Assembly (NCBI RefSeq): GCF_022458895.1
Contig: NZ_JAINFL010000026.1
Span: 1-33,753 of the forward strand
Length of the DNA stretch: 33,753 nucleotides
Reading direction: 5' to 3'
DNA from: Roseihalotalea indica
Lineage (GTDB): Bacteria; Bacteroidota; Bacteroidia; Cytophagales; Cyclobacteriaceae
Position numbers and translations under genes: made by a program. The notes under the pieces were generated by a model, which was not told the origin of the DNA, searched no databases, and saw only the letters and a list, made by a program, of their open reading frames with translations. Positions 6,493-16,312 of the stretch are shown here, one piece after another (position 1 is the first letter of the stretch; each line of letters begins with the position of its first letter).

Positions 6493-7650
6493 GTGAACGT
6501 GCATCTTTCTATCTCAGAGGCTCGACATATCGCACTTACAGCCCAGGGTTTTACTAATTTATCTCGTCATTCAACGGTAAACGAAGCTCAAATACTACAG
6601 CAGATTGACCATCTTGGTTTGCTTCAGATTGATAGTGTTAATGTTTTAGTGCGGGCTCATTACGTTCCGCTATTCTCTCGCCTGGGGGCCTACGACCCGG
6701 TGCTCCTGGATACCCTGATGGCTAAAAAGCCCCAGCAGCTTTTTGAATACTGGGGACACGAAGCCTCTCTCTTGCCCGTAAAAATGCGCCCCTATCTGCG
6801 CTGGCGGATGTTAGATGCGTTGAAAGGTAGAGGCATTTGGCGAGGGCTTGAAGTGTATGCTTCCGCTAAGCGGGCCCAAGCAGAAGCCCTGCTTACTAGG
6901 ATAGAGGCCGAAGGCGCCCTGGCAGCTTCCGATGTAAGTGCGAAAAAAAAGCCGAAGGGCATGTGGAACTGGAGTGAGACCAAGCATGCTTTGGAGTGGC
7001 TTTTTTGGGCAGGTTTAGTCGCTGCTAAACATCGTAAAGGAAATTTCGAGAGGGTATATGACCTTCCCGAACGAGTAGTACCACCGGCCATTCTGGCGCA
7101 ACCGACTCCGCCTGAAATAGAGGCAAGAAAGAAGTTGCTGGCACAGGCTGCTCAGGCGCTGGGGGTAGCAACCGCCAGCGATTTGCGGGATTATTACCGC
7201 ATCTCATCCGTCGATGCCCGGGAACCTCTTTTACAGTTGATTGAAGAACAGGTGCTTATTCCTACCACTGTACAAAGCTGGAAACCGCAAGCCTATCTTC
7301 ATAAGGATGCGCATGCCGGAAACAACTTAAGCGGCGCGGCCTTAGTATCCCCTTTTGATCCGCTCATCTGGAACCGACCACGCACCGAAAGGTTATTTGA
7401 CTTCCATTACCGTCTGGAGATTTACACGCCTGCTCATCAGCGAAAGTATGGATATTACGTACTTCCTTTTTTACTAGACGGTCAGCTCGTCGCCCGGGTA
7501 GACCTTAAAGCAGACCGAAAAAAGGATACGCTAATGGTCCTGCGTACCCATATTGAACCCAATGCGCCCACCCATACTACGGAAGCACTTCGTGAGGAAC
7601 TGCACCTAATGGCTTCCTGGCAAGGTTTATCAACGGTCATTGATCAATAA
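6493..7650 (+). CDS. winged-helix DNA glycosylase of the YcaQ/AlkX family (HTH_42)
   Basis: The product is 385 aa, full length for the family. The N-terminal part has the family's Q-x-D motif in LLQIDSVNVLVRAHYVPLFSRLG and the FEYWGHEASLLP motif. The C-terminal part has SPFDPLIWNRPRTERLFDF and YGYYVLPFLLDGQLVARVDLK, both diagnostic of PF06224 proteins. Bacterial members unhook interstrand crosslinks and remove bulky alkyl-purines, so a role in DNA repair in the cytoplasm is likely. The first usable start is a GTG at 6493; no nearby in-frame ATG was seen. The base composition is visibly more GC-rich than that of the cassettes, which marks the return to host-like DNA. It starts 120 bp beyond the array end and is not bounded by attC boxes, so I do not count it as a cassette. 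Confidence 0.9.
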   Translation: MNVHLSISEARHIALTAQGFTNLSRHSTVNEAQILQQIDHLGLLQIDSVNVLVRAHYVPLFSRLGAYDPVLLDTLMAKKPQQLFEYWGHEASLLPVKMRPYLRWRMLDALKGRGIWRGLEVYASAKRAQAEALLTRIEAEGALAASDVSAKKKPKGMWNWSETKHALEWLFWAGLVAAKHRKGNFERVYDLPERVVPPAILAQPTPPEIEARKKLLAQAAQALGVATASDLRDYYRISSVDAREPLLQLIEEQVLIPTTVQSWKPQAYLHKDAHAGNNLSGAALVSPFDPLIWNRPRTERLFDFHYRLEIYTPAHQRKYGYYVLPFLLDGQLVARVDLKADRKKDTLMVLRTHIEPNAPTHTTEALREELHLMASWQGLSTVIDQ

Positions 7651-8288
7651 GGTATTCTTCTACGAAATTTATCGATGCTACTTCTTGGCTCTAAAAGCAT
7701 TTCCTTTGTCTTGAATACAGCGGGTAGAGGTAGTCTTGTCCAGCTAGGTGTCCGCAGGTTGGCAGTAGGATTGATTGTGTTTAAGGCCTGTGGGGAATAA
7801 GCTATTTTCAAGATAGTGATTTTGATTCACGACTAGGCGAATGCAGGTTTAATAATGTACGTTATGTTTACTTTATAAAGTTCTGATAGTCAGAGATATG
7901 CAATCTTGTAGATGCATCTAGTCGCCAAGTTCTGAAGGAGTGTATGTTCTTGCACATTATCGGTGACAAAGCGAATGATGTGGCAAAGCTACATGATGTA
8001 ATCGGCGGGTTATTCATTAACCTTAATTGCTAGGGTATAGATGTTATTAAACGTAGTAAATAACGAGTAAGAGATGAGTCAGCTTATAAAAACGATAATC
8101 CGATCCGTAATCTTCTCTTATTGATCAGCTCTTCTTTTCGGAATATGTTAGCATTGGGCTGTTTCGGTAACTATCCTTTACGTAATCACTACATGAATAT
8201 GATAGGCTGTAATGCCCCGAGTAGAAACGTAACAGCTTCATATATTCATTAATAACAAATAGGGTTTCTCATTAGAGGCTCTTTATCA
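7651..8288. other. intergenic stretch without recognisable gene
   Basis: I find no ORF with a convincing product, RNA gene or clear repeat here. Several stops occur in every frame, which fits decayed or regulatory DNA. Confidence 0.5.
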
Positions 8289-8495
8289 ATGATACCGAGT
8301 GATAAAATTTGGATTGGTAAAGGCTACTGGTTCGATTCCCAGAGAGTGCTAAATTTGAAAATTGTTCAGCAAGACGTATCCAAAGGGTTATTTTTGTGTC
8401 GTTCCCAAAGTGATCGTTGGGCAATTAACATATATTCAAATCAGTGTAAATGGCTGTGTCCAGATTGTCGTCCACTGATTTTACATATAGTGTAA
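8289..8495 (+). CDS. possible small protein, unknown
   Basis: An ATG ORF of 68 aa containing a CxxC motif (WLCPDC) near its end and no membrane segment or signal peptide. No family is recognised and no clear ribosome binding site precedes it. The segment at 8325-8345 resembles a tRNA T-arm (GGTTCGATTCCC), but no tRNA can be folded around it. Possibly a chance ORF. Confidence 0.25.
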   Translation: MIPSDKIWIGKGYWFDSQRVLNLKIVQQDVSKGLFLCRSQSDRWAINIYSNQCKWLCPDCRPLILHIV

Positions 8496-8677
8496 TCTGT
8501 TGATTTACAGAGGCTTTAAAACATTGGTTCTCGGTCTCTCACACAAGCATGTAAAGTAGAGTTGGTAGAAAAAAGCCCTTACTATTGTAAAAATATCTGT
8601 TTGTGATCGATATTAGTCCGTTTGTGGTAGAGTCTTGTTACTTCAAATAATTACTTTCAAATAAAGTTCTCTTACCC

Positions 8678-8929
8678 ATGACCCTCACTGATTTAGAGAA
8701 ACTTATCGTAGAATTTCTATTCTCCCATCCTGAAGAAGGATTTACCATCAATGAGCTATGCGATATCATGCATATCGCGATCATCGATGACAGGCAGGTA
8801 GAGCAGCGCCTGACTCACGGAGGGCTCATATATACCCGCAACGCTGTTAATGGTACGATCAATACCTATTCTATTACCGAATACGGCAAGATTTTCTACT
8901 CTAATCGCTTTGTTGGTCAAGAAAGCTAA
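8678..8929 (+). CDS. small winged-helix-like protein
   Basis: The product is 83 aa. The pattern LTDLEKLIVEFLFSHPEEG, then a recognition-type segment INELCDIMHI, then GGLIYTRN with a wing and YSITEYGKIFY looks like a winged helix-turn-helix, comparable to short transcriptional regulators that end in 'Y.iTe.Gk'. It is a solitary gene; the next gene starts about 100 bp downstream on the same strand. No target can be inferred. Confidence 0.6.
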   Translation: MTLTDLEKLIVEFLFSHPEEGFTINELCDIMHIAIIDDRQVEQRLTHGGLIYTRNAVNGTINTYSITEYGKIFYSNRFVGQES

Positions 8930-9025
8930 ACCCACCTCCCTTTTTTCTGTATCTCCTCTATCAAGCAAACCCTTACTCTCAGGCTTTACATTATAGGTAA
9001 CGTTGTTGCATACAGTCCTGTGATT

Positions 9026-9430
9026 ATGAGAGAACCTGAAAAACTCTCTGTGAAGTTTGCCGCCCCTCGTTTGAATCCGGAAGGGAAAAGCTCCCGTCAT
9101 GATTTCGTATTACTCCACTTTAGCCCTAAAAATGAGCCTCACATCAAAACCCAAGAGCGGGAACGAAGCATTCCTATTGAAGTAAGGAGTATTGAAGATA
9201 TGAGGAGTCGCTTACAGTTTCGTTACACCCACTATGAGGACCGAAGGCCACTAGCCGAGATTTTCATAGACGGGTTTCTGCTGGATGTGTGCATTCTAAC
9301 CAACCTGAAGAAAGAAACAAAAAGGCACTTTGAGAAGACAGTCATTCTGAAAGCAGTCTACTATAGCATCCTATCATCGTTAAAAAAACTCTCATTTATC
9401 TGTTTACCCCTATCTCTTATTTACGTTTAA
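9026..9430 (+). CDS. hypothetical protein
   Basis: From the ATG at 9026 the product is 134 aa; a GTG two codons upstream is an alternative. The N-terminal 85 residues are polar and basic. A hydrophobic C-terminal tail (SFICLPLSLIYV) could be a membrane anchor or a chance extension. No family is recognised. It follows the winged-helix gene in the same direction and precedes a terminator-like hairpin at 9490-9524. Confidence 0.5.
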   Translation: MREPEKLSVKFAAPRLNPEGKSSRHDFVLLHFSPKNEPHIKTQERERSIPIEVRSIEDMRSRLQFRYTHYEDRRPLAEIFIDGFLLDVCILTNLKKETKRHFEKTVILKAVYYSILSSLKKLSFICLPLSLIYV

Positions 9431-9489
9431 TAGCCTACACCCATAACATTCAAAGAAAGTTTCTTTGGATATTTTGGACTTTAAGAAAT

Positions 9490-9524
9490 AAAAAAGAGGT
9501 CACTTTCTAGGGGCCTCCTTTTTT
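9490..9524. terminator. bidirectional terminator-like hairpin
   Basis: AAAAAAGAGG (9490-9499) pairs with CCTCCTTTTTT (9514-9524) around a 14-base loop, with an A run on one side and a T run on the other. It may end the 9026-9430 gene. It lies only 20 bp before the ATG of the next gene. Confidence 0.65.
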
Positions 9525-9544
9525 GTGGCTGTCGTGAGTAATGG

Positions 9545-9796
9545 ATGAAAACAATTAAAGAGCGTATGATCTATACGGATGGGACTTTTTTATTAGCAGA
9601 TACTATAGCCGAACTTCATCTCATAGCCCAAAATATAGGGTTATCGGGTCAGTGTTTTTACATTTCTCCCTTGCCCCATTACATCTTAGATTCCACTTCT
9701 CGAGAGCGACTTGAAGAACTGACTATTCAGTGGTTTTCCAATGCGGCACAATTGCTACATAGGTATTATCAACGAAACCAATCCGCAGACCTCTAA
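9545..9796 (+). CDS. DUF4031-like small protein, paralogue A
   Basis: The product is 83 aa. The pattern MIYTDGTFLLADT, AELHLIAQNIGL, PLPHYILD followed by an R-rich segment is shared with three other genes in this window (10174, 18006 minus and 18525 minus). It resembles the DUF4031 layout (Tyr-Asp, then L.ADT.eEL...A..igl, then P..HYdl...R) as I remember it. No function is established for that family. The ATG at 9566 (MIYTD) aligns with the start of the other copies, whereas 9545 adds seven residues. A terminator-like hairpin lies just upstream. Confidence 0.7.
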   Translation: MKTIKERMIYTDGTFLLADTIAELHLIAQNIGLSGQCFYISPLPHYILDSTSRERLEELTIQWFSNAAQLLHRYYQRNQSADL

Positions 9797-9829
9797 GTAC
9801 ATTCAATTTAGTAATAACGAGTGATGTTA

Positions 9830-9996
9830 GCGGTTGGCTGCCCCGCGGGAGGCAGTAAGCGGAGAAGAGTTAGCCGCCCCACAGTAAGTAGTCAGCATAC
9901 TACCGTAGCTAGTGACTGATTGAAGATGCCTATTACACTAGTAAACTCCCATTGCCTGACAAACGACTTACTGCCAATTGCGGGGCGGACTACCGC
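9830..9996. repeat. fold-back repeat with an extra internal copy
   Basis: The arm at 9830-9859 (GCGGT...GCCCCGC...GGCAGTAAG) is matched, inverted, at 9967-9996 (CTTACTGCC...GCGGGGC...ACCGC), with most of the 30 positions pairing. A third, direct copy of the core (TAGCCGCCCCACAGTAAG) lies at 9871-9888. The element is GC-rich in AT-rich surroundings, lacks an ORF and sits between two DUF4031-like paralogues. It may be a MITE or other miniature repeat. Confidence 0.65.
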
Positions 9997-10173
9997 TCAC
10001 TGCCTCTCACTTCCTCACAAGCCTACTCGTCAATTCTTTTTTGAGCGTACTTAGTACTATAAGCAATAGAAAAGTTTCTGATACTGATAAGATCACTTCC
10101 AAATGGGTTTTGATATTTCATATTATTTCTATTTATAGATTAAAGTATATCTTTCACTACCCTAACCAAACTT

Positions 10174-10428
10174 ATGGTCTATACTGATGAAACATTTCTG
10201 CTCGCAGATAGTGTACCTGAACTCCATCTCACTGCCCATCGTCTACGTTTGTCAAACAGTCTGTTCTCTGATTACCCACTCCCTCACTATGTGTTGGATG
10301 TGGATGAACAGCAAAGAGCCTTCCAGAATGCTGCGAGTCTTGATGTAGAAACACTAAAAGCCGGTAGTTATTTTATAAGGGTCGTTTCCCCGAATAAACA
10401 ACTTAGTGCATGTTTTCTGAAGGATTAA
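10174..10428 (+). CDS. DUF4031-like small protein, paralogue B
   Basis: The product is 84 aa, starting MVYTDETFLLADS, then PELHLTAHRLRL and PLPHYVLD with a following QQRAFQNAA segment. The first 50 residues align with the other three copies without gaps. The last 30 residues are unrelated to theirs, so the C-terminus diverges fast. It lies about 180 bp beyond the fold-back repeat, in the same orientation as paralogue A, with no hairpin directly upstream. Confidence 0.7.
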   Translation: MVYTDETFLLADSVPELHLTAHRLRLSNSLFSDYPLPHYVLDVDEQQRAFQNAASLDVETLKAGSYFIRVVSPNKQLSACFLKD

Positions 10429-11114
10429 ACTCGCCAAAGCAGCTTAGTTAGATTGGGAACCAGTATTTTTAGTTGTCTATTCATAGTTCGGAGTAAGAGT
10501 GTATTTCTACCTTTCAGCGTAGTAAGATTAGCAAGCTAACAGGAACTTCAAAGTTACTTGAAGTGTCGCTAAAGGTGGTGTCCGTTTTACCATTGTCAGA
10601 CGAAGCTGAAGCAGGCCATACTGGCGGGCAACCTGCTATGAATAGTGTGACTGACCGGGCGCCAGCAGCCGGAATAGATCAGGGGCTCCTATTATCCCCT
10701 CTCAGGAAATAAGTCATTCCAAGAATCAGATGCCTTAGAAAACGCACCTCTTATGCCTCGACTGTCAGAGGAAGTCTTAACTATTACAATTCGTTTAAGC
10801 TTAAGCAGTCCGGGCAAAACCCTTATTCATACTTATGTATCCATAATATGCACAAATGTGGTGATGAAGTGTAATTGATTTATTTGCTTACTTACAATTA
10901 ATGGCCTCACTATCGTATATGTAAGAAGAAAAAGCATTTTATATTACTTAGGTAATATCCAGTTAATGATCTCCGCTTATCCCCTGAGAAAGTTGATTTT
11001 CTTTGCACCAAAAGAGGCTCGATTTTTCGGTGCCTCCGATCAGCCATCAAGCCTTTACTGGATTGTACTCATGCTGATGTGCGACGCTAAATAATATGAA
11101 ATGACCCCACTGGT
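10429..11114. other. intergenic stretch without recognisable gene
   Basis: No convincing ORF or RNA gene. A short GAGGC/GCCTC hairpin at about 11012-11037 and the palindrome TTAAGCTTAA at about 10795-10805 are the only structures seen. Promoters for the receptor gene at 11115 should lie near its right end, but I cannot place them. Confidence 0.45.
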
Positions 11115-14051
11115 ATGACATCCCTATTGGTTTCTTTTAAAAACCGGCCTCTTGCCAAAAAACTAGGCGTTTTCTTGAGCTTATTTAGCCTGCTTGCTCT
11201 AATAAACTTTCTGGTTGTACAGTATAGTATCCACCAGCAACAACAAGAGAGTCAGCGGATAGAAGTCGCCCAGCAAAACAGTCTGCTATCCCAGCGCATT
11301 GGCGGATTGGTTCAACGGCTATTGCAGGGGCAACCGGTACAGCAGGAGTTCAGGTACACCGTAGAGCAGCACCACCACCTTCTTGAAACTTTGAAAACAG
11401 GGGGAGTCCCAGGTAAGGGTGAGGGACCGTTTCTTCCAGCTACTCCGGCACATCTCCTTCCCATCTGGATGAAAGCCAAAGCTGACTGGGACAATTACCA
11501 GCAGCAAATCGAAATAGTACTAGACACTTCACGCTGGGTAGATACAAATCCTCAAATAGACCTTTTAGATAGCACCGGAGTTCTGGTTTCCTCATTACAG
11601 CATGGACGTGTTCCCAATCCACACTGGCAACAAGCGGGCAATTATCTGTTAAACAATGCCTCTAATATACAGGCCAACAACGAAGCACTGGTTCAACACT
11701 ACCGAAAATATCGGCAGGTCCGACACTACCGCTTCCAGGCCTTATTATGGATGGGGCTGTTAGGCCAAGCTGCTTTGATCGGGTTTGCTTTCTACCTAAT
11801 CCGAAAAGTTATCCTTCCGCCACTAGCGGAGCTGCAACAGTTAAGCCAACGTTTAGCACAGGGCGATTTATCGGCCCCCTTTGAGTATGAGGGCCAAGAT
11901 GAATTGGGACAGAGCGCTCAGAATTTCAATGTGATGATTCAACAGCTGAATCATGCCATTACCTTTACCCAAGATATTGGACAGGGAACGTTTACCACTG
12001 ACTTTCAAAAGGTGAGCCCCCAGGACACCCTAGGGCAGGCCCTTATTGAGATGAGCGATCAATTGAGCCAGATGGCCCAGCAGGAACAGGTGCGTCGATG
12101 GACAAGTGAAGGGCTTACCCACATGAGTGAATTGCTGAGGAATCACCAGGAAGACCAGGAAGACTTGGCCCATCAGGTACTAGCTTCCTTAATCAAATAC
12201 GTAGAGGCCAATCAGGGGGCATTGTTCATCGTGAATGACAACCAACCTGAGGAACCATACCTGGAATTACTTTCTATGTATGCATGGGGCCGGAAAAAAT
12301 ATGTTCAGAAACAGATCCGCCCCGGAGAAGATGTGTTAGGGCAGGCCTGGTTAGAGCAAGAGATGGTGTATCTAAAAGAAATTCCTGAAGACTACGTGGA
12401 GATCCGTTCGGGCATTGGAAAAGCGAATCCTCGCAGCTTGCTGATCCTGCCACTTACGCTGAACGAGGAAGTCTTTGGCATGTTGGAACTCGCTTCCCTA
12501 AAAGACTTTGAAACATATCAGCGGGATTTCTTAGGGAAGGTCGCTGAGAATATTGCATCGGTATTTTCTTCAATGAAAGTGAATCAGCGCACGCGCACGC
12601 TGTTGAACCAAACCCGGCAACAAGCCGAAGAGATGAAGTCTCAGGAAGAAGAGATGCGGCAGAACCTGGAAGAAATGCAAGCGACTCAGGAAGAAATGCA
12701 GCGCAAGGGCAGTGAGATAGAAAGCCGGATGAACGCCATTGATGAAAGTGGCATGGCTTCGATTGAATTTGATCTGGCGGGTCATATCAAGCTGGCCAAT
12801 GCCAACTTCTTAGCCCTGATGGGATATGGCTGGAATGAAATCCGAGGACAGCATCATCAGATGTTTGTCAGTGAAGCGTATGCGCACTCGGAGGAATACC
12901 GGCAATTCTGGCATAATTTGAAGAGCGGCATTCCTCAGATGGGGGAATACGAGCGGTGGGGTAAGGGCGGCAAACGAGTCTTTATCCAGGGAAGTTATTC
13001 TATCCTGCGCGATCATCAAGGCCATGCTACGGGCATCATCAAACTGGCTGCTGATATTACGTCTGCCAAGCTGGCGCAGGAAGAGTTACAAGCCCAGGCT
13101 GAAGAGCTTCAGGCCCAGGAAGAAGAGATGCGGCAGAACCTGGAGGAAATGCAGACCATCCAGGAAGAGATGCACCGCAAAAGCAGTGAGGTTGAACACC
13201 GGTTGACCGCCATTGATGAGAGTGGCATAGCATCCATAGAGTTTGATTTGGGAGGCATCATTGTGAGTGCTAATACGAATTTTCTATCCATGATGGGTTA
13301 TCAACGCGAGGAAGTTATTGGTAAACATCATCAAATCTTTGTGGGAGAGGAGTATGCCCGCTCGGTAGAGTATCATCAGTTTTGGCATAATTTGAAGAGC
13401 GGTATTCCTCAGATGGGGGAATACGAGCGTTGGGGTAAAGGCGGCAAACGAGTCTTTATCCAGGGAAGTTATTCTATCCTGCGCGATCCCCATAACAACC
13501 CTACGGGCGTCGTAAAACTGGCGGCCGATATCACCGCAGCAAAATTAGCCCAGGAGGAACTTAAAAAGCAAACCGAAGCGCTGCAAGCCCAAGAGGCGGC
13601 GATGCGGCAGAATGTTGAGGAACTGTCCACGACCCAGGAAGAGATGCAGCAGGTGATGAGCGAAGTACAACGACAACGGCTATTTTTAAGTAACCTGATC
13701 AATGCTTCCTCCGAGCGTATTTTTGTCATTGACACTCACTATTGTTTGATGGACTTTAATACCGCCTTTATGAGCTCGGCGGCTCAGGGGGGGATGCAGG
13801 TTGCGAAAGGCACGAAGATATTTCATGTACTTCCAAAAGCGGAGCATCCTCATTATCAGGAGCTTTATGATCGGGTATTTCAGGGAGAGGCTTTCGAAAA
13901 GACTGAACCGATGGCAGAGGGTAATGTATATCATCGCTCGTCTTACCGTCCGCTCCGAGATAAAGGTGGAAATATCCATGCATGTGCGGTTTTCACCCAG
14001 GAGCTGACTGGTTCAATCCCCGTAACACCATCCAATAAGTTAAGCACGTAG
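11115..14051 (+). CDS. membrane receptor with PilJ-like sensor, HAMP, GAF and three PAS domains
   Basis: The product is 978 aa. TM1 (about 15-36) and TM2 (about 209-230) flank a periplasmic helical domain whose start (QQNSLLSQRIGGLVQRLLQG) resembles type IV pilus MCP/NarX-type sensors. HAMP is at about 230-283, GAF at 345-485, then coiled coil with repeated EEMRQNLEEMQ (495-535), PAS1 (537-652), coiled coil, PAS2 (695-812), coiled coil, and PAS3 (858-965). There is no kinase, cyclase or MCP signalling domain, so output must be through a partner protein. PAS1 and PAS2 share 36 identical residues in a row (598-633 and 756-791). The start is the first ATG; upstream sequence is poor in signals. 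A hairpin terminator follows at 14203. Confidence 0.88.
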   Translation: MTSLLVSFKNRPLAKKLGVFLSLFSLLALINFLVVQYSIHQQQQESQRIEVAQQNSLLSQRIGGLVQRLLQGQPVQQEFRYTVEQHHHLLETLKTGGVPGKGEGPFLPATPAHLLPIWMKAKADWDNYQQQIEIVLDTSRWVDTNPQIDLLDSTGVLVSSLQHGRVPNPHWQQAGNYLLNNASNIQANNEALVQHYRKYRQVRHYRFQALLWMGLLGQAALIGFAFYLIRKVILPPLAELQQLSQRLAQGDLSAPFEYEGQDELGQSAQNFNVMIQQLNHAITFTQDIGQGTFTTDFQKVSPQDTLGQALIEMSDQLSQMAQQEQVRRWTSEGLTHMSELLRNHQEDQEDLAHQVLASLIKYVEANQGALFIVNDNQPEEPYLELLSMYAWGRKKYVQKQIRPGEDVLGQAWLEQEMVYLKEIPEDYVEIRSGIGKANPRSLLILPLTLNEEVFGMLELASLKDFETYQRDFLGKVAENIASVFSSMKVNQRTRTLLNQTRQQAEEMKSQEEEMRQNLEEMQATQEEMQRKGSEIESRMNAIDESGMASIEFDLAGHIKLANANFLALMGYGWNEIRGQHHQMFVSEAYAHSEEYRQFWHNLKSGIPQMGEYERWGKGGKRVFIQGSYSILRDHQGHATGIIKLAADITSAKLAQEELQAQAEELQAQEEEMRQNLEEMQTIQEEMHRKSSEVEHRLTAIDESGIASIEFDLGGIIVSANTNFLSMMGYQREEVIGKHHQIFVGEEYARSVEYHQFWHNLKSGIPQMGEYERWGKGGKRVFIQGSYSILRDPHNNPTGVVKLAADITAAKLAQEELKKQTEALQAQEAAMRQNVEELSTTQEEMQQVMSEVQRQRLFLSNLINASSERIFVIDTHYCLMDFNTAFMSSAAQGGMQVAKGTKIFHVLPKAEHPHYQELYDRVFQGEAFEKTEPMAEGNVYHRSSYRPLRDKGGNIHACAVFTQELTGSIPVTPSNKLST

Positions 14052-14202
14052 CGGAATTTCATCAAACCTGCTGAAGGAGTTTTACTTCCCATGCGGAGAG
14101 AATGGACAGCGGATTTAGCTATAGAGCGTACTTTTGTATCACTGACACGAGGGGTTTGGCGGCATGGATTTGTACCGTATCAGTAACTACAATAATTCAG
14201 AC

Positions 14203-14229
14203 AAAAGGCAGCGACATCATTTGCCTTTT
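14203..14229 (+). terminator. Rho-independent terminator
   Basis: AAAAGGCA (14203-14210) and TGCCTTTT (14222-14229) form an 8-bp stem around an 11-base loop and end in a T run. It is 150 bp after the receptor gene, the only gene upstream in this direction. Confidence 0.65.
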
Positions 14230-15560
14230 AACTCAACTCCAGTGCTAACGGTAGTTGCATGGTACTTGGCAAGCAAATCCTCCATGTTCAATCATCCTGA
14301 GTGGTTATGCACAGGTAGATCATTTTGCTCATTCTATCATTAAAGCATTAAATTTAGTTTCTTCATCTCATGCCTTTTTTGCGCCCCCCATCTATATCTC
14401 TCCAAACATATATAATATAGATACCATAGAATTAAGCGTGTTATAATAAAATAATATATTGTATCTTTTTAATTATATTTTATATATGTTGCAAACAGGT
14501 TAGCATAATTACTTTATATTATGTGAATGTATCAACAATGGAAAATCCGTGAGTTGATTCACTATACCTTCCTACAGCATACGATCGTTGATGTTGCTGT
14601 TGAGAAATGAAGTGAAGATGTCATTGCTCTAACCGCTATCGTTGTCATAGAGAAAGATGTAACTTGTCCTGCAAATTGGAGGGCATTACCTATACAGGGT
14701 TAACGATGGATTTTTCTTCATGAACTGCCGATAGATGCGTATCAAAGAGAAAATTCATCTAGAAGCATGGGATCACAAAAAAAAGACATGGCACCGTTAG
14801 ATATTAGATAAGGGAGTAGATAGAAAATCCGAATCTTCAAGTGTCGGTATAGCTGGTTAAACAGTAAGAATAGCCAGTAAAGTAACCGTTAAGGTTATAA
14901 AAGAGTAAAGTCCTGAAGATAATCTCACTATTAAGTGTGTTTAAAAGACTTTATTCGGTTGATTATTGATGCAGCCCATCGCTGGCAACGGAGATTATGT
15001 AACCCGCAGGCAATATTCACCATTCTATCACTTGTTTGCCAGCCATGTAATCTGAGTTAATTGTGAGTAATTTTAAGTTTTTTTTACCAGCAATGGCGTG
15101 CTCAACTTTCACCGGGCCCTTTAACTTTCTGTGACAGAAAGTTGGTACTTAAAAAGCACTATCTTGAATAAAGCTAAGGTAAACCGGGCCACGGCGGCTA
15201 TCACCGGGCCGAAGTTTTCAGGTTCATGCCGGGTGCTGGTCACCGTGAATTAGTCCTTAGCTTTTGTTTTCGATAGAATGTGCGGGGCACCCCGTGCAAT
15301 TAGAATGTTAAGCGTTGGGGCTTACGAAAGTGGATGCCACGCGGAGATAAGCAGATTCAGTCACTATTTCCTATCTTATCTACCCTCAGTTATGAAATTT
15401 ACCTGTTTTATTGGTATAAGGTGCCCCATATTTACATCTCGAGAGAGATTTGATGTCTGCTTCTGTCCAGAGGCAAAACCGGATCAGTTCGCCTACAGAA
15501 GGTTTTTCAATTTTGCAGCTGGTTGCCGACAGTAAGCCTAGGAGAAGCTCAAAACCCTCG
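14230..15560. other. long gene-poor region with GC-rich repeat island
   Basis: No reliable gene; short ORFs at 14255 and 15278 look spurious. The perfect palindrome AACTTTCTG-TGA-CAGAAAGTT lies at 15123-15143. Three copies of ACCGGGCC occur at about 15110, 15183 and 15211. An 18-base near-palindrome at 15280-15297 recurs, inverted, at 24170-24187. Confidence 0.5.
15123..15143. repeat. perfect 9-bp inverted repeat
   Basis: AACTTTCTG and CAGAAAGTT separated by TGA. This could be an operator or a small hairpin. No gene start is near enough to connect it to a regulator. Confidence 0.5.
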
Positions 15561-15953
15561 CTTTTTAAAAGAAATACTGCAAAAAGTGAGTATTCCTGTA
15601 AAAAGGGGGCAGACCTAGAAATAAGCTGAAGAAGTGGTAGCAGACAAAGCATATGATGCAGCACATATCAGGAAATATTTAAGAAAAATAGGTACTAAAT
15701 TCACTTAGACCGGGCAATGATTCCTGAAAAGGACATTCCTGAAGGGAAAGAGCGTAGAAATAGAGGGTTGCATCATTGCTTTAACAAAGAAACTAATAAA
15801 GAAAGAGCGCATGTAGAACAAATCATCGGATGGATAAAAAAGTATCGCCATATTGCTACCAGATATAAAAAACTAGCTGTTAGGTTTCTAACGATAATTA
15901 AACTAGCAATCATGCGTTACTACTTCAAAACTTATTTATCAGACACAGCCTAG
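15561..15953 (+). pseudogene. IS5-family transposase relic
   Basis: Three frames must be combined: FLKEILQKVSIPVKRG (about 15565-15612), then after stops VVADKAYDAAHIRKYLRKIG (about 15634-15693), then an intact piece at 15717-15953 with RGLHHCFNKETNKERAHVEQIIGWIKKYRHIATRYKKL split over its length. These are the second-Asp (aDkaYd) and catalytic-Glu (e..igwiK.yR.iaTRYdKla) regions of IS5-type DDE transposases. Stop codons (TAG in the first joins, TAG and TGA before 15717) and a frame change show that it is dead. No N-terminal part was found. Confidence 0.75.
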
Positions 15954-16230
15954 TATTGATGTATTCAAAAACATGCTAGAGATATACTTGCTAAAAGCCA
16001 GCAAGGCTTTATTACATCACAATGGAGCACCCCTGTAAACAGAAAACAATAATTAAGGCTTCAAAAGTCAATCAAACATTGATAGTAGCGGTTTGAAATT
16101 AAACTTGAAGAAAGTCACCGCTGCCCGGCTTGTTTTGCATAGAGCAAACAGGGATCAATAACTATCCTCTGTTAGATGATCTATCTTCAAAAGATAACTA
16201 CTGTTTGGTGAGTCCACCTTAAGTTGGGAA

Positions 16231-16297
16231 AAAAAGCAGCACGTCGTAGAGAAGAAGTTTGATCAGAAACTTCTCTACAGAACCGCGCTGCTTTTAA
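16231..16297. repeat. long imperfect hairpin
   Basis: Nested arms: AAGCAGC (16234-16240) with GCTGCTT (16287-16293), then GTAG with CTAC, then AGAAGTTT with AAACTTCT around the loop GATCAG. A runs on the left and T runs on the right would let it act as a terminator on either strand. It could also be a relic of a small mobile element. Confidence 0.6.
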
Positions 16298-16312
16298 CAC
16301 TTTTTTTGGTTA

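Noticed and set aside
6493..7650. YcaQ-like gene as cassette 8
   Set aside because: No CCTCAAC-type box reciprocal to GTTGAGG follows it, its composition differs, and it starts 120 bp beyond the last site.
8325..8345. tRNA T-arm-like sequence GGTTCGATTCCC
   Set aside because: No acceptor, D or anticodon arms could be found at the right distances; the stem has only four pairs.
9830..9996. Fold-back element as a further attC site
   Set aside because: It lacks RYYYAAC and GTTRRRY boxes at the ends and the shared central block.
14255..14446. ORF of 63 aa after the receptor gene
   Set aside because: It begins close after the terminator and has no coding character.
15278..15535. ORF of 85 aa on the + strand
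   Set aside because: Composition is not protein-like, it overlaps the GC-rich repeat and the opposite strand is equally open; no family.
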